Assembly: GCA_946630615.1 (NCBI GenBank)
Contig: CAMOYX010000004.1
Location: forward strand, 1 to 34,916
Length of the DNA: 34,916 nucleotides
Direction of reading: 5' to 3'
Source: an uncultured Mycoplasmatota bacterium
Lineage (GTDB): Bacteria > Bacillota_I > Bacilli_A > RF39 > UBA660
Position 1 is the stretch's first letter; each line of letters starts with the position of its first letter. Both the position numbers and the translations under genes were made by a program. Of this stretch, positions 8,201 through 17,800 are shown piece after piece. A model generated the notes under the pieces. The model worked only from the letters and a program-made list of their open reading frames with translations, was not told the origin of the DNA and ran no database searches.

Positions 8201-9004
8201 AGTTACATCATTATTAGTTATATTAGTATTTGAAGAAACTACTTGAGGTGCATTTATCTTGTTAACATAAATAGTAATTTCTTTATATACTTTATTACTA
8301 TCACTAAGAGTAGCCTCAACTACTACGTTATGACTTCCATATGTTAAATTATCAAAATAGTTACTACTTTGGTATGACGCACCATCTATTGAATACATGT
8401 AACTTACATTAACATCTTTATTAATACTAGGATATAAACTTACACTTTTAGTAGTAGATGAATAACTAACATTACTAATAGCTAATTCATCATTAACTAT
8501 TTCTTCAAACTTAGCTACTAAAGTAAATGAAGAATTAACTTCATTATTAAAATCATATAACTCTTCACCTAAGTACCATCCTATAAACTTCTTATTATCT
8601 ACATTAGGACTTACTACTTCTCCTACCTTTTCACCTTGTTTAATCTCCTTAGTATGAGTAATAACGTTATCAACTGAGAAATATACCATAAATGATTCAC
8701 TATCTTCTAACGCCTTAAAACGAGCTTCTAAAATAGTGTCATTATCAAGTTTTCTATCAAAGTTAAATAACTCACCATCTAAATACCATCCAATAAAAGC
8801 ATAACCTTCTTTTATAGGATCAGCAGGTCTATCTACATTTCCATCCTTACTTATAACATTATTAGTAGCCCCATCAACCATAAAAGTAATTGAATATGAT
8901 TTAGAAGGTAAAAAAATAATACCTAAGATAAGTACTATTAATAAGCAAAAGAATATACCTCCAAATGTAATGTACTTTCCTCTATTTCTATATCTTGTTC
9001 TCAT
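5246..9004 (-). CDS. Large surface protein: InlB-type repeats plus tandem Ig-like repeats
   Basis: 1252 residues, probably an adhesin or surface stalk. After a basic start and a hydrophobic anchor (about residues 13-32) come two InlB B-type (Listeria-Bacteroides) repeats at about 38-97 and 104-167, each with an F-x-GWYL core. The rest is a series of Ig-like modules of about 160-175 residues. Six copies of the boundary motif (NIDKxxPxI or close variants) fall near residues 326, 488, 664, 820, 990 and 1160. Most copies are preceded by DGVNYS-like strands, and D-x-AGN turns recur. There is no LPXTG or C-terminal membrane segment, so the N-terminal segment may serve as an uncleaved anchor. The ATG at 9004 has AGGTGA at 6 bases. 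It is the first gene of an operon with the small two-cysteine protein. The ligand is unknown. Confidence 0.85.
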   Translation of the reverse strand: MRTRYRNRGKYITFGGIFFCLLIVLILGIIFLPSKSYSITFMVDGATNNVISKDGNVDRPADPIKEGYAFIGWYLDGELFNFDRKLDNDTILEARFKALEDSESFMVYFSVDNVITHTKEIKQGEKVGEVVSPNVDNKKFIGWYLGEELYDFNNEVNSSFTLVAKFEEIVNDELAISNVSYSSTTKSVSLYPSINKDVNVSYMYSIDGASYQSSNYFDNLTYGSHNVVVEATLSDSNKVYKEITIYVNKINAPQVVSSNTNITNNDVTLSVVNKGNLDLYIKCNNSSYVKSSKDTLLKENNTCTFKLSDGVNYSDEVSYTVSNIDKTSPIITSNLSVSEVTTKKVVLTSKGVDNYTKSDNLIYKYTMNGITNNDGVFDNVKYSNTPYKASVEIIDEAGNISKEEIDNVSLKAVNTPVVNVSNNYKDSITKDDIVLEVLNKGEFDILVNGVKVNSKKINIVKNGEYEISLSDGVNTSLIPYSIKVSNIDKLGPVVTIKSEEITTKKIVLDVESIDKPSSDYISGSSVNTLYKLDDGEYQSDSSFNNLVANKEYKVTIKSIDEVGNVTKVEKVYKTLEMPIPNIKLNNYSYTKEDISFILIDGEDGNNQDMNLVYSYDNSDYTAINKNALESIKYHNNENKTYIFKYYDGVNYSNELKITISNYDNEAPVITNPLISKTTRKVSFNPIVTDKESIDNITLEFMIDDNDYTSNNTFDNLLTGIHTYKIKATDKAGNQCVLEGEVEILKPISPTFNYNDDNQVITNKDINISVTNKTSDLVLQKVLDNGYEEVSEIVFSTNHEEKYVFFDGVNRSDEVLIKVTKIDKESPVITSINTTSFTTKIVIHPLANEEVTYSYSLDNVNFSNSNEISNLEANTNYTIYIKAKDIAGNKTIETVNVSTTNVTSPVINKSITSLTKENVILTKEEDSFTTVYGESEEDVSSTNIKNGDATLFNSITLTSNKTYYFRNYEVVDNKYLFSDVTVVNVDNIDKTKPTLNNISKEVTTKSIKALIDAVDNKSSNLVYDLELKLGDEVVATSDSNSIEVDNLTNNTTYKLVYKITDEALNVLDGEENITTLDLPSLNLTVSNSFLTNEDILLSLGNIDSSFTIYSYDGNALSLISNLEVSEGNYFITILENGTYSFKVSDGVNYSNVYSITISNIDKVAPLVINPVASISNNSLVLEEVDNNLFEEGATYSYILRKVDNDNNVLEENNYLISTTEISNLEEGNYELYIMGVDSVGNSSISNSPFEFNI

Positions 9005-9027
9005 TTATTATCACCTATTATATATAA

Positions 9028-9036
9028 ATTCTAACA
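9028..9036 (-). promoter_or_regulatory. Extended -10 promoter of the Ig-repeat protein operon
   Basis: The minus strand reads TGTTAGAAT, an extended -10 element with one mismatch to TATAAT. The predicted start near 9021 leaves a leader of about 17 bases that includes the ribosome site. Confidence 0.45.
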
Positions 9037-9096
9037 ATTATATATTTATATAAAAAGTATAATTAATAACTAGACATTAAAATTAGACACTAAAAA

Positions 9097-9119
9097 AGAA
9101 GTATTACTTTAATACTTCT
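9097..9119 (-). terminator. Terminator of the hybrid kinase gene
   Basis: Arms of 10 base pairs (9097-9106 and 9110-9119) have a 3-base loop and a six-T tail on the minus strand. The 5' arm and loop encode the last residues (REVLK), and the stop codon (9104-9106) lies in the 3' arm. Confidence 0.75.
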
Positions 9120-10927
9120 CTTAACTTTTCATCTATTTGTTCTCTTGAGAATGGTTTAGCAAGGTATCCATCAAATCCTTCTGCTAAGTATTTTTCTCTT
9201 GCACCTTCTACTGCATCAGCAGTTAAAGCAACAACTGGAGTATCAAAATTATCTATCTTAGATAATTCAACTAAAGTTTGTTCACCATTCATCCCTGGCA
9301 TCATGATATCTAAGAATATTAAATCATATTTCTTAGTTTTTACTTTTTCTAAACATTCAGTGCCAGATAGTACAGATTCAATTTCAAAGCCATATCTAGC
9401 TAAAGCTCTTTCAGCAACTTTAATATTAACTTTATTATCATCTACGATTAATATCTTTCTAAAGCCAAAGTTATTAACATAATTATTTTCATTTAATGTT
9501 GGATCAACTGGTTTAGACATAGTTTGAATTAGTTGAGGTAATTGAATAATAAACATAGAGCCTTTACCTACTTCAGATTTAACATCTATACTACCATTCA
9601 TCATATCTATTAATCTCTTAGTAACAGATAGCCCTACACCACTACTATTTTCACTTAATACGTCTTCATCATCCATATTATCATATGAATTAAATAAAGT
9701 AGCTATCTTATCTGTTTCAATACCTTTACCACTATCACTTACTATTATCATTAAATGTGAAGTATTATTTACATTCTCACATTTAACTTCTAATCCCACA
9801 AAGCCTTTAGTAGTATTTTTAATCGCGTTTGAAAGTAAATTATCTATTACTTGTTTAATATGAACTTTATCACCAATTAACTCATAAGGTATATTATTTG
9901 CAAAGTTAACTCTTAGTTCTACTTCACTAGGCACTTTAGATTGCCATATTCTAACAACTTCCATAACTTCTTTATTAAAGTTATAACTAACATTTTCAAT
10001 ATCCATACGAGATTGTTCAATGTTTGTTATATCTAATACATTGCCAACTATTTCTAATACTCTATTTGATGCAGCAATAATATCAGTTAAATCATCATTA
10101 ATAGCAGGACTTAATTGATTTGAATTAGCTTTAACATCTTCTGATAAACCTACTATAGCTGTTAAAGGATTTCTAATGTCTTTTGATATAGATGCTAAGA
10201 AATTAGTCTTAGCTTTATTAGCTTTAATAGCTTCCTTTCTTGCTGCGTCTACTTCATCAAGCATTGCCATATCTGGGTTTTCAATTGTAAAGTACATTAA
10301 GAAGCATAAGAATGCTTCAGCAATAATCATTAGATTTAATTCAGGATATCTTATTTGTACAAAAGATATAATAAATGCAAGCATTATAAATAAATATAAA
10401 GGTGCAGTTTTTCTTTTAGAAATATTCTTTCTTTTAAAAATTAAAGTAGTTAATAATAGGAAAGTTATAAATATAGCTATTATATAAGTAAATATTACTG
10501 ATGTACCATAAGAATATGCTATTGATTCAGTAAAATTAACTGAATAACTAATATTTAAAGAACAAATAATAACAGATAATATTGCTAAGAATATAGTAGA
10601 TAAATTAATAATAAATACTTCTTTCTTAGGATTAGAAATAACTAACATATACTTAAGCATAGATACCATAAAGAATACAAATTGAACTAAACTTGCCTTA
10701 GAAATAGTATTAATAATTATAGTTGGATAAATATGAGAATTAAATGCTAAGAATGTAAATATCCATTGTAATAATAATCCTATAAAACAACTAACTAACA
10801 TAGTCTTATAAATCTTATTCTCATAATTATTCATTCTTCTTTTAGAAAAATAAATTACAGATAAAGTAAAAATATAAATAATACTTAAAATAACTAAGTA
10901 TACTGATTTATTAATAATAAAATTCAT
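9104..10927 (-). CDS. Hybrid sensor kinase-receiver protein lacking the phospho-accepting His
   Basis: 607 residues. Seven or eight hydrophobic segments (about residues 5-215) form an integral membrane sensor, followed by HisKA, HATPase and a C-terminal receiver. In the H box, where hybrid kinases have S-H-E-I-R-x-P-L, this protein reads SISKDIRNPLTA: Lys249 (codon AAA) replaces His. The ATP-binding part looks intact: DNLLSNA (N box), DSGKGI (398-403) and SSGVGLS (428-434). The receiver keeps Asp496/497, Asp540, Thr569 and Lys591. It may be a pseudokinase working as a phosphatase or ATP-dependent switch, with the receiver served by another kinase. I start it at the ATG at 10927, preceded by AAGGTAGGG and an extended -10 promoter. 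An upstream ATG (11008) would require crossing the neighbour's terminator. It lies next to a CheY-like receiver and an Hpt protein. Confidence 0.85.
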   Translation of the reverse strand: MNFIINKSVYLVILSIIYIFTLSVIYFSKRRMNNYENKIYKTMLVSCFIGLLLQWIFTFLAFNSHIYPTIIINTISKASLVQFVFFMVSMLKYMLVISNPKKEVFIINLSTIFLAILSVIICSLNISYSVNFTESIAYSYGTSVIFTYIIAIFITFLLLTTLIFKRKNISKRKTAPLYLFIMLAFIISFVQIRYPELNLMIIAEAFLCFLMYFTIENPDMAMLDEVDAARKEAIKANKAKTNFLASISKDIRNPLTAIVGLSEDVKANSNQLSPAINDDLTDIIAASNRVLEIVGNVLDITNIEQSRMDIENVSYNFNKEVMEVVRIWQSKVPSEVELRVNFANNIPYELIGDKVHIKQVIDNLLSNAIKNTTKGFVGLEVKCENVNNTSHLMIIVSDSGKGIETDKIATLFNSYDNMDDEDVLSENSSGVGLSVTKRLIDMMNGSIDVKSEVGKGSMFIIQLPQLIQTMSKPVDPTLNENNYVNNFGFRKILIVDDNKVNIKVAERALARYGFEIESVLSGTECLEKVKTKKYDLIFLDIMMPGMNGEQTLVELSKIDNFDTPVVALTADAVEGAREKYLAEGFDGYLAKPFSREQIDEKLREVLK

Positions 10928-10954
10928 AACTTCCCTACCTTTAATAATATAATA

Positions 10955-10963
10955 ATTATAACA
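10955..10963 (-). promoter_or_regulatory. Extended -10 promoter of the hybrid kinase gene
   Basis: The minus strand reads TGTTATAAT. It lies between the receiver gene's terminator and the ribosome site AAGGTAGGG, and supports the start at 10927. No clear -35 box is visible. Confidence 0.5.
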
Positions 10964-10983
10964 CGTATAAAATAAAAAGAAAA

Positions 10984-11003
10984 AGAAGTATTTATATACT
11001 TCT
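10984..11003 (-). terminator. Terminator after the CheY-like gene
   Basis: Arms AGAAGTA (10984-10990) and TACTTCT (10997-11003) have a 6-base loop and a T-rich tail on the minus strand. It begins directly after the TGA stop of the receiver gene. Confidence 0.6.
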
Positions 11004-11004
11004 C

Positions 11005-11424
11005 TCATTTATTCCATTCATTAATTGCTTTAGTTACAGTTGAATCTATTTGTTGTACTGAGAAAGGTTTTAATAATATTGCAGCTACATTATAGCCTTT
11101 CTTAATTCTCTCTATCACAGATGCATTAGCTTCACCAGTTATTATTACAACTGGAATCTTTTCTAAATAACCTTTTTCCCTAAAGTAATCTAAAACACCA
11201 AAGCCATTAACGTTAGGCATATTAAGATCAAGTAAAATAGTTGCAATAGAACCTTCAGGCATAACATCAATTATTTGCATAGCTTGATCTCCATCTGCAG
11301 CCATTAATACTTTATATTGTTCCTTATATACTCTTTCAATTAGATTTCTAGTTAAATTAGAATCATCTACAATAAGAATAGTTTTCTCATTAAATACTGG
11401 TCTTAAACTAATCTTTGTATCCAT
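11005..11424 (-). CDS. Stand-alone receiver (CheY-like) response regulator
   Basis: 139 residues, a single receiver domain with no output domain. All active-site residues are present: Asp20/Asp21 (IVDDS), phospho-acceptor Asp66 (LLDLNMP), Thr96 (IITGE) and Lys119 (LLKPF). It probably carries phosphate in a relay or binds a partner when phosphorylated. The ATG at 11424 has AAGGGAG at 7 bases and lies 4 bases after the Hpt gene, so the two form one operon. The stop codon is TGA directly before a terminator, which argues that TGA is a stop in this organism. The hybrid kinase downstream has its own promoter. Confidence 0.9.
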   Translation of the reverse strand: MDTKISLRPVFNEKTILIVDDSNLTRNLIERVYKEQYKVLMAADGDQAMQIIDVMPEGSIATILLDLNMPNVNGFGVLDYFREKGYLEKIPVVIITGEANASVIERIKKGYNVAAILLKPFSVQQIDSTVTKAINEWNK

Positions 11425-11428
11425 GAGT

Positions 11429-11791
11429 TTACTCCCTTCCTAGGTATTTTTTAGCTAATGTATACATTCTTCCTATCTCTTGAACAAATTCATTAAAGTT
11501 AGTATCTATATATGCTTTATCGCCGTTTTTACCAGCCATTTCATGTGCAAGTCCTAACTCAGCAAGTTTCATAAATCCTAAGTATTTAGAATCACTCTTG
11601 AAACTATGAGCAATAATAGCATAGTTAGCTAAATCTCCACTTTCTTTATAATTCTTTAAATTATTAAAATTTGACTCAATGTCAGTAATGAAATCTCCTA
11701 AAGTTTCATCATACATTTCTTGGTCTCCTAATAATTCTAGACCATGTTCTAAGTCTACCCCATTACTCTTTAGTAATTCTATGTCTTTCAT
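11429..11791 (-). CDS. Hpt-domain phosphotransfer protein
   Basis: 120 residues, a helical histidine phosphotransfer protein that passes phosphate between receiver domains. The conserved site is in AHSFKSDSKYLGF, with phospho-His62 at the place of the usual A-H-x-L-K-G motif. The Lys and the downstream Leu-Gly pair are kept, and a LAELGLAHEMAGKNGD helix follows as in other Hpt domains. Two ATGs are close together: AAGGTGGG abuts the first (11797) but lies 7 bases from the second (11791), so I chose the second. A TATAAT at 11809-11814 is a likely -10 box. It is first in an operon with the stand-alone receiver and is next to the hybrid kinase, so together they look like a relay. Confidence 0.85.
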   Translation of the reverse strand: MKDIELLKSNGVDLEHGLELLGDQEMYDETLGDFITDIESNFNNLKNYKESGDLANYAIIAHSFKSDSKYLGFMKLAELGLAHEMAGKNGDKAYIDTNFNEFVQEIGRMYTLAKKYLGRE

Positions 11792-11842
11792 AAACATCCC
11801 ACCTTACAATTATAATAATACCATAAACTATTAGAATTTAAC

Positions 11843-11870
11843 AAAAAAGAAAGGTGATATACACCTTTCT
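11843..11870 (-). terminator. Terminator of the SipW/giant-protein operon
   Basis: Arms AGAAAGGTG (11848-11856) and CACCTTTCT (11862-11870) have a 5-base loop, followed on the minus strand by six Ts. It lies 18 bases after the stop codon of the 2882-residue protein. Confidence 0.78.
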
Positions 11871-11888
11871 TATTTACATAGCGTTTAT

Positions 11889-14800
11889 TTAATTAGATAC
11901 TTCATCTTCAAGTACTATTATATATTCTTCATCAGAATCTATTAACTGATTATTATCATATAAAGAATATACTAATCTATAAGTGCCTGAATGAGGATTA
12001 TCTGCTAAAGTATAAGTAAAACTATTAGTAGTATCTATGTTATTCGTTACAAAGTATTCATTAGGATTAATAGGTACTAAACCAAATACTCCTGAGTTAG
12101 CCATTAAAGTTAAGTTAGTACTAAATAAATTATCATAAGTTACATTACTATAAGATGTAGAATCAATACTATTAACACTTCTTCTTTGAATCTCTAATCT
12201 TAAATTTGGATTTCTAAGTCTCATTGAAGATGCAATATAAACTATTATATTCTTAGAACCATTTAAAGTCTTACCATCACTTGCATGTACTATCTTAGAT
12301 TTATCATTAACTGATACTTTAATAACATTATCATTAGATAGTAATGTAACAGGTATCTCACGAGTATTACTTGCCATATCATTTGCATCATGTAAACCAT
12401 CTTGAGAAGCAAATACTTTAATAAATATTGTATAATCTCCAACTGGTAAAGATTCAGTAGTATTAAATGTTAGTTTTGGAGTAGTCTTAGATACTTTTTC
12501 TCCGACTTTAATTCTAAATACACCAGTTGCATCTGCATGATAAACATTACCATCATATGTAATAGATGCACCAGATAAAGCATCACCAGAAATTTGAGTA
12601 TCCATACTATCAACTAAAGTAATATTTAAACCCATGTTACTTGACTCGTAGTTAGTATCTACAACCTTAACACCACCACCAGCATCTGGATATGTAGGTT
12701 CAATAGCTAAGTTCATCTTGTAATCTTGATCATATCTAATATTGCCTTCACTAGTTGTAACATTTAAACTTAAGTTAATATTTGAGTTCTCATATAAAGT
12801 ATATTTCATAATTTCTTGTTTAATACCTAGTGTAGTACGTAAAGTAGTACCATTTTGTTTTTGTAATTCAATACCAATATTATTAGTAACATTTAATAAT
12901 GAACTATCAACATTAGCATTAGCAAAATCAAATATAAACAAGAACTCTTCATTAGTTGCTACTTCATCTTCGTAGTAATACAAGATATCATTTAAATGAT
13001 CATCATAATGGTTATTAGGATCCGTCGAGTCCATCCTTATAAATTTAGAGAACGGCAACTCTACCTGAGCATCATAACTTAACGTGTTAACAAAATAATT
13101 ATAATCAGCTTCAGTAATAGTGTAATAATAATAATTTGTACCAACTTTATCTGAAGATGAATCTATTAAAGTAATATTTGTACCAGGAGCAAGTGCTTTA
13201 GTTAATGTAAGTACTCTCTTATATGTATTTTCTTCTCCTACTTCTCCATATACATAAGGATCTCCATCAGTAAATAATGAGAAGTAAGCAGTAAATTGAG
13301 AGTTCTTAGTAATATTAACATCAGTAGCTGCTGGGAAGTCATATTTCTTACCATAAGTAATTGAAGCATCGTACGCATCTTCTAAATCGAACACTATAGT
13401 ATTAATATTAACTGTAATTCTTAAATACTTTAATTCATATTCAAATTCATTCTTAGGATACTTAACCTGTAAAGTAATAACTACATTTCCTAAATCTTTA
13501 TTCTGTCTAATATTCTTAGAGTGATACAAATAGAAATTAAATTTAGGAGCTGAATTTGTAATATCATTTTTATAATATGTAGTTCCATCATAAGAACCAT
13601 GATTAGTTGAGAAGAAATCTGTTGAACCATTGAATGTCCATTCACTAGTTTCTGCTTTCATAGATAAACCAATCTTTTGATCAGGTTCAGTACCTATTGG
13701 AGCAATCTTAGGAATAATTGAAGAATCAACTACTTCTACTCCTTCTAATAGACCATCAGCATTAAAACCAACAACTCTATATTCAGTACCACCATATGGA
13801 TATAAACTCATTGGTTGAGATAAAGTACCAAGTGATGAATACTTAGATGCTTCTAAAGTTATTTCAATCTTATCTGTTTGAACACCTATTGCCCACATAT
13901 AATATTCAGCTTCAGGAGGTGTTGGAACAACATAATCAGTAACTATTCTTGTACCATCTTGATTTAATGAATTAGTGTAGAAACCATCTTTAGTAATATC
14001 ATGATTTTCAGAGTGTAATCCAAGTATGTATGTACCACCAGTAATTAATAAACCTGCATTTGCAGCATCTCCATTATCGTACTCACTACTATAAAGTCCC
14101 ATTGAAATAGAACCAGTACTTGATACATTATACATACCCATAAATGCCATACCACTTACAACACCATAAGCAGTAGCTTGTTGGTTAGTAGTTACATTTA
14201 ATACTTTTTCACTTCTAATTAATACTCTATTAACTGAACCATTAGTTACTACATGTTCACCATCATTAATAGTAACAGTTTCATTTACTAATACGCCCTT
14301 AATTCTAGACATACTCTTAAAACTCTTTAACATATTAGCATTTTCTCTAACCAATAATGTTGATGAATTTACAAGTATTAATTCATCAATTCTATTAAGT
14401 GAATACTTAACAGATGAATAATCGTTAGTACTATCTTCTGCTCCAGATAATTCCATTACTACATTATCCATTGTTACTCTTGTTGCTCTTTGAATTGAAA
14501 TATTCCTACTAATATTAGTAATTGAACCAATATTAGCAAGATATACTATAGCATCTCCCTTAGTAAGTAAGGCATTACCTGAACCAAATATAGAGCCTTT
14601 TAAAGTAAATGCAAATCCATTATCTAAATATGATTCACCATCTATTTTAACATCTGTACCATTCATTACAGCGTAACTCTTAAAGTCGAAGTTAGCATCT
14701 CCTGATGAGTTTGCTTCACCTCCACCGAATACTGTACCATTAATAATAATATCTCCCTTAGCCATAGTATCATCACTAACAGCACTACCAATTCTTATTA

Positions 14801-17800
14801 CAGCATTACCATTAACTACAGAAGTATTACATCCACCATAGATATTTCCACCAATATCAAGTCCAGTAACATTTACTGTTGCACTAGAAGTTATAGAGTT
14901 TTCTACACCAATAGTACCAGAGTTACCACCCGCAAATAAGTTTCCATTAATCTTAGTATTTCCTGAAACATTAATTATTGATTTTCCATTAACACTAGCG
15001 GCATTACCACCACCAAATGCACTACCTAAAATCTTAGTATTAACTATATTTACAGTTGTATTTGAATTAACATTACCTCTATTACCTCCACCATATACGT
15101 CTTCATGAATATTTGTATTAGTAATAGATACATTTGCATTTGTATTAGTAGTAGAGTTATTACCTCCACCATATACATTATTAATTTTCTTAATATTAGT
15201 AATAGAAATATTATTTACACCAGTAGGAGCATAATTACCTCCACCATAAATATTTCCATAAGAACCACTCTTTAATAATGTAATATTAGCATTACTTGTT
15301 AAACCATTTTGGTTATTACCACCATAAATATTATCTACTTTAACAAAATTATTATTACTTGAAGTAACTATTCCTATATCACTAGCTTCTTTATTAGTAT
15401 AAATATGGAATGTAACAGTTCTACTTTGATTTGCATAAATAGTAATTGGAGCATTAGGATTATATAAACTTACTTCATCAAAATACCACATGCCATCTTC
15501 ATGAGTAATATTTGCTCCACCCCAGTTATCTGCAAGTACTGCATTAGGATCATTTATAAATATACTAGCAACATAATCATTTAAATCACTAGAAGTATTA
15601 TTAGTAGCAGTAATACTTACTTCAACATAATTACGATAAGTTGAATCAGGATTATAATTCATTACATTAAGTGATGAAGTTAAACCTATTCCTTCAGTTG
15701 TAATAGATTCATAATCACTAGGTTCATCTAATGTAACACTAGGAAGTGTAGGAATATAATTTGGATAACCTTGTCCTATTATAATATCCTTTAACTTATA
15801 ATGAGATAAATTATTTCTACTAGTATAATCTGGCAAAGCACCAAGATTTGGACTATAACTATTTTTAATAACAAAATATATTGATGAAGTACTATGTGCA
15901 GGAATTGATATCTCACTAGTAGTTTCATAATCAATAGTTAATGTTATATATTTATTCCTACTATTACTACTTCTAGTTCTTATATTAGTGTATAAATTTG
16001 GAGAAGAACTAGTACTATCAACATAATAACCATTTCTAAAGGAATTTGAGTTTTGCCATGCAACATATACATTAGCATAACCATCTACTCCAACCATTTG
16101 TTTATTAGTATTATTAGTATAAGTTAAAGTAACAGTATACTCAGTAGTAGAAGTTTGAGAAATATTAATTGAAGGAGTTACATTTCCATCATTACTATAA
16201 GTTTCACTTTCTCCTTCACTAATAGTTTTATATGGAGTTAAAGTATTAAAATCACTAGGTAAATTATTAGAAGTAGCATTAAGAATGTTACTTGTTGTAA
16301 CATTACCACTTTGATTTGCCCCACCATAGATATTAGTTATTTCACCATTATATAGATTAACATTTGTTGTAGTAGCACCAGCTTGGTTACCACCACCATA
16401 TACATTAGTAACATCAGTACCATTTAAATATACATGTGTAGTACTAACAGTTGCAGCGTTACCTCCACCAAATATATTACCTACTGGATCATCTCCATTT
16501 TTATTTGCATAAACAAATGACTCAGTAGTTGAAGCAGCGTTACCTCCACCATAAATATTATCGGCATCTCCACCATTAAAGTATACATAAGTTGTGCCAG
16601 ATGATGCACCACTACCTTTAGATCCACCATACACACTACCAAATTCACCATCATATACCCTAACCTTAGCAAGTGTTGTGCTACCACCTTCATTGTTACC
16701 ACCATAAATTGATGAAGCTTCACCACTTAAAACTACAACAGAAGATTCATTAACAGTACCACTTGTATTAGATCCACCAAATAAATTATTAACAATTGTA
16801 CTACCATCTAAATAAATAAATGTTTGAGGTTGACTTGTGGCATTACCACCACCAAAGGCATTACCTACTACACCACCATGTAATAATACAGTTGAGTTTA
16901 ATTCAGGGTAACCTTTTTTATCATTACCACCAAATACTCTACCAATATTACCACCAAGTACATCAACTATTACATCTCCATATACATGAGGAGTATAAGT
17001 ATTATCACCTTCTGCTCCACCAAATACATCACCTGTAACAGTACCAGAATATACATTAACTTTTGTAGTAGCATTTCTATTAGCAGTTGATGATGAGCCA
17101 TTAACTACACCAAAAGCACTACCACCATAAACTTTATTGATAGTTAATTTAGAGTTATCTGTTTCACCATTTACTCCAACATTAACTAATACATTTCCTT
17201 CTACGCCAGTGTTATTACCTTCACCACCACCGTAAACTCCTGTATTTACACTACCTGTTTTTAAATTAATTATAGTATCTCCATAAATAATACCAGAAAT
17301 ATTAGATCCACCATAAATAGAACCTCTAACACTTCCACCATCTAAAGTAATATTAACTTCACCTAAAATATTTGAAGAACCAGTTCCGTTTTGGTTACCA
17401 CCACCATAAACTGATCCAAGTACAGTACCTCCTAGTAACTTAATCTTAGTTTCACAAGAACTACCAGTACTTGTAATACCTGTTGCAGCAAAGTTTCCAC
17501 CACCATAGATATTGCCTCTAATAGTTGCGTTATCATTAACAATGATATACGAATTTTCAGCACTACCTACATTTGTACTAGAACTTCTTCCAGCACCAAT
17601 TCCAAATACAGATCCTGCTGTAACATCATACCTAGTAGCTTCATTACTTACTAATGTTTCATCACCAGCTTCAAAGTTACCACCTAAATATAGGTATGTA
17701 TCATCATTAATCTGAGCATTCATATTACTTAAATCTACTGTAGAACTTCCATTTGAAGCTCCAAATAAACCATAATCAACTTTACCACCAGTAGCTTGAA

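Noticed and set aside
11005-11007. Mycoplasma genetic code (TGA as Trp), suggested by low GC and DUF285 repeats
   Set aside because: Trp is encoded by TGG throughout, and the CheY-like gene ends in TGA directly before a terminator at the normal end of its domain.
16481-17038. Alternative frames within the giant gene (His/Tyr-rich and Met/Val-rich proteins)
   Set aside because: They are out-of-frame readings of the YGGG-coding repeats, with no ribosome site or protein-like composition.
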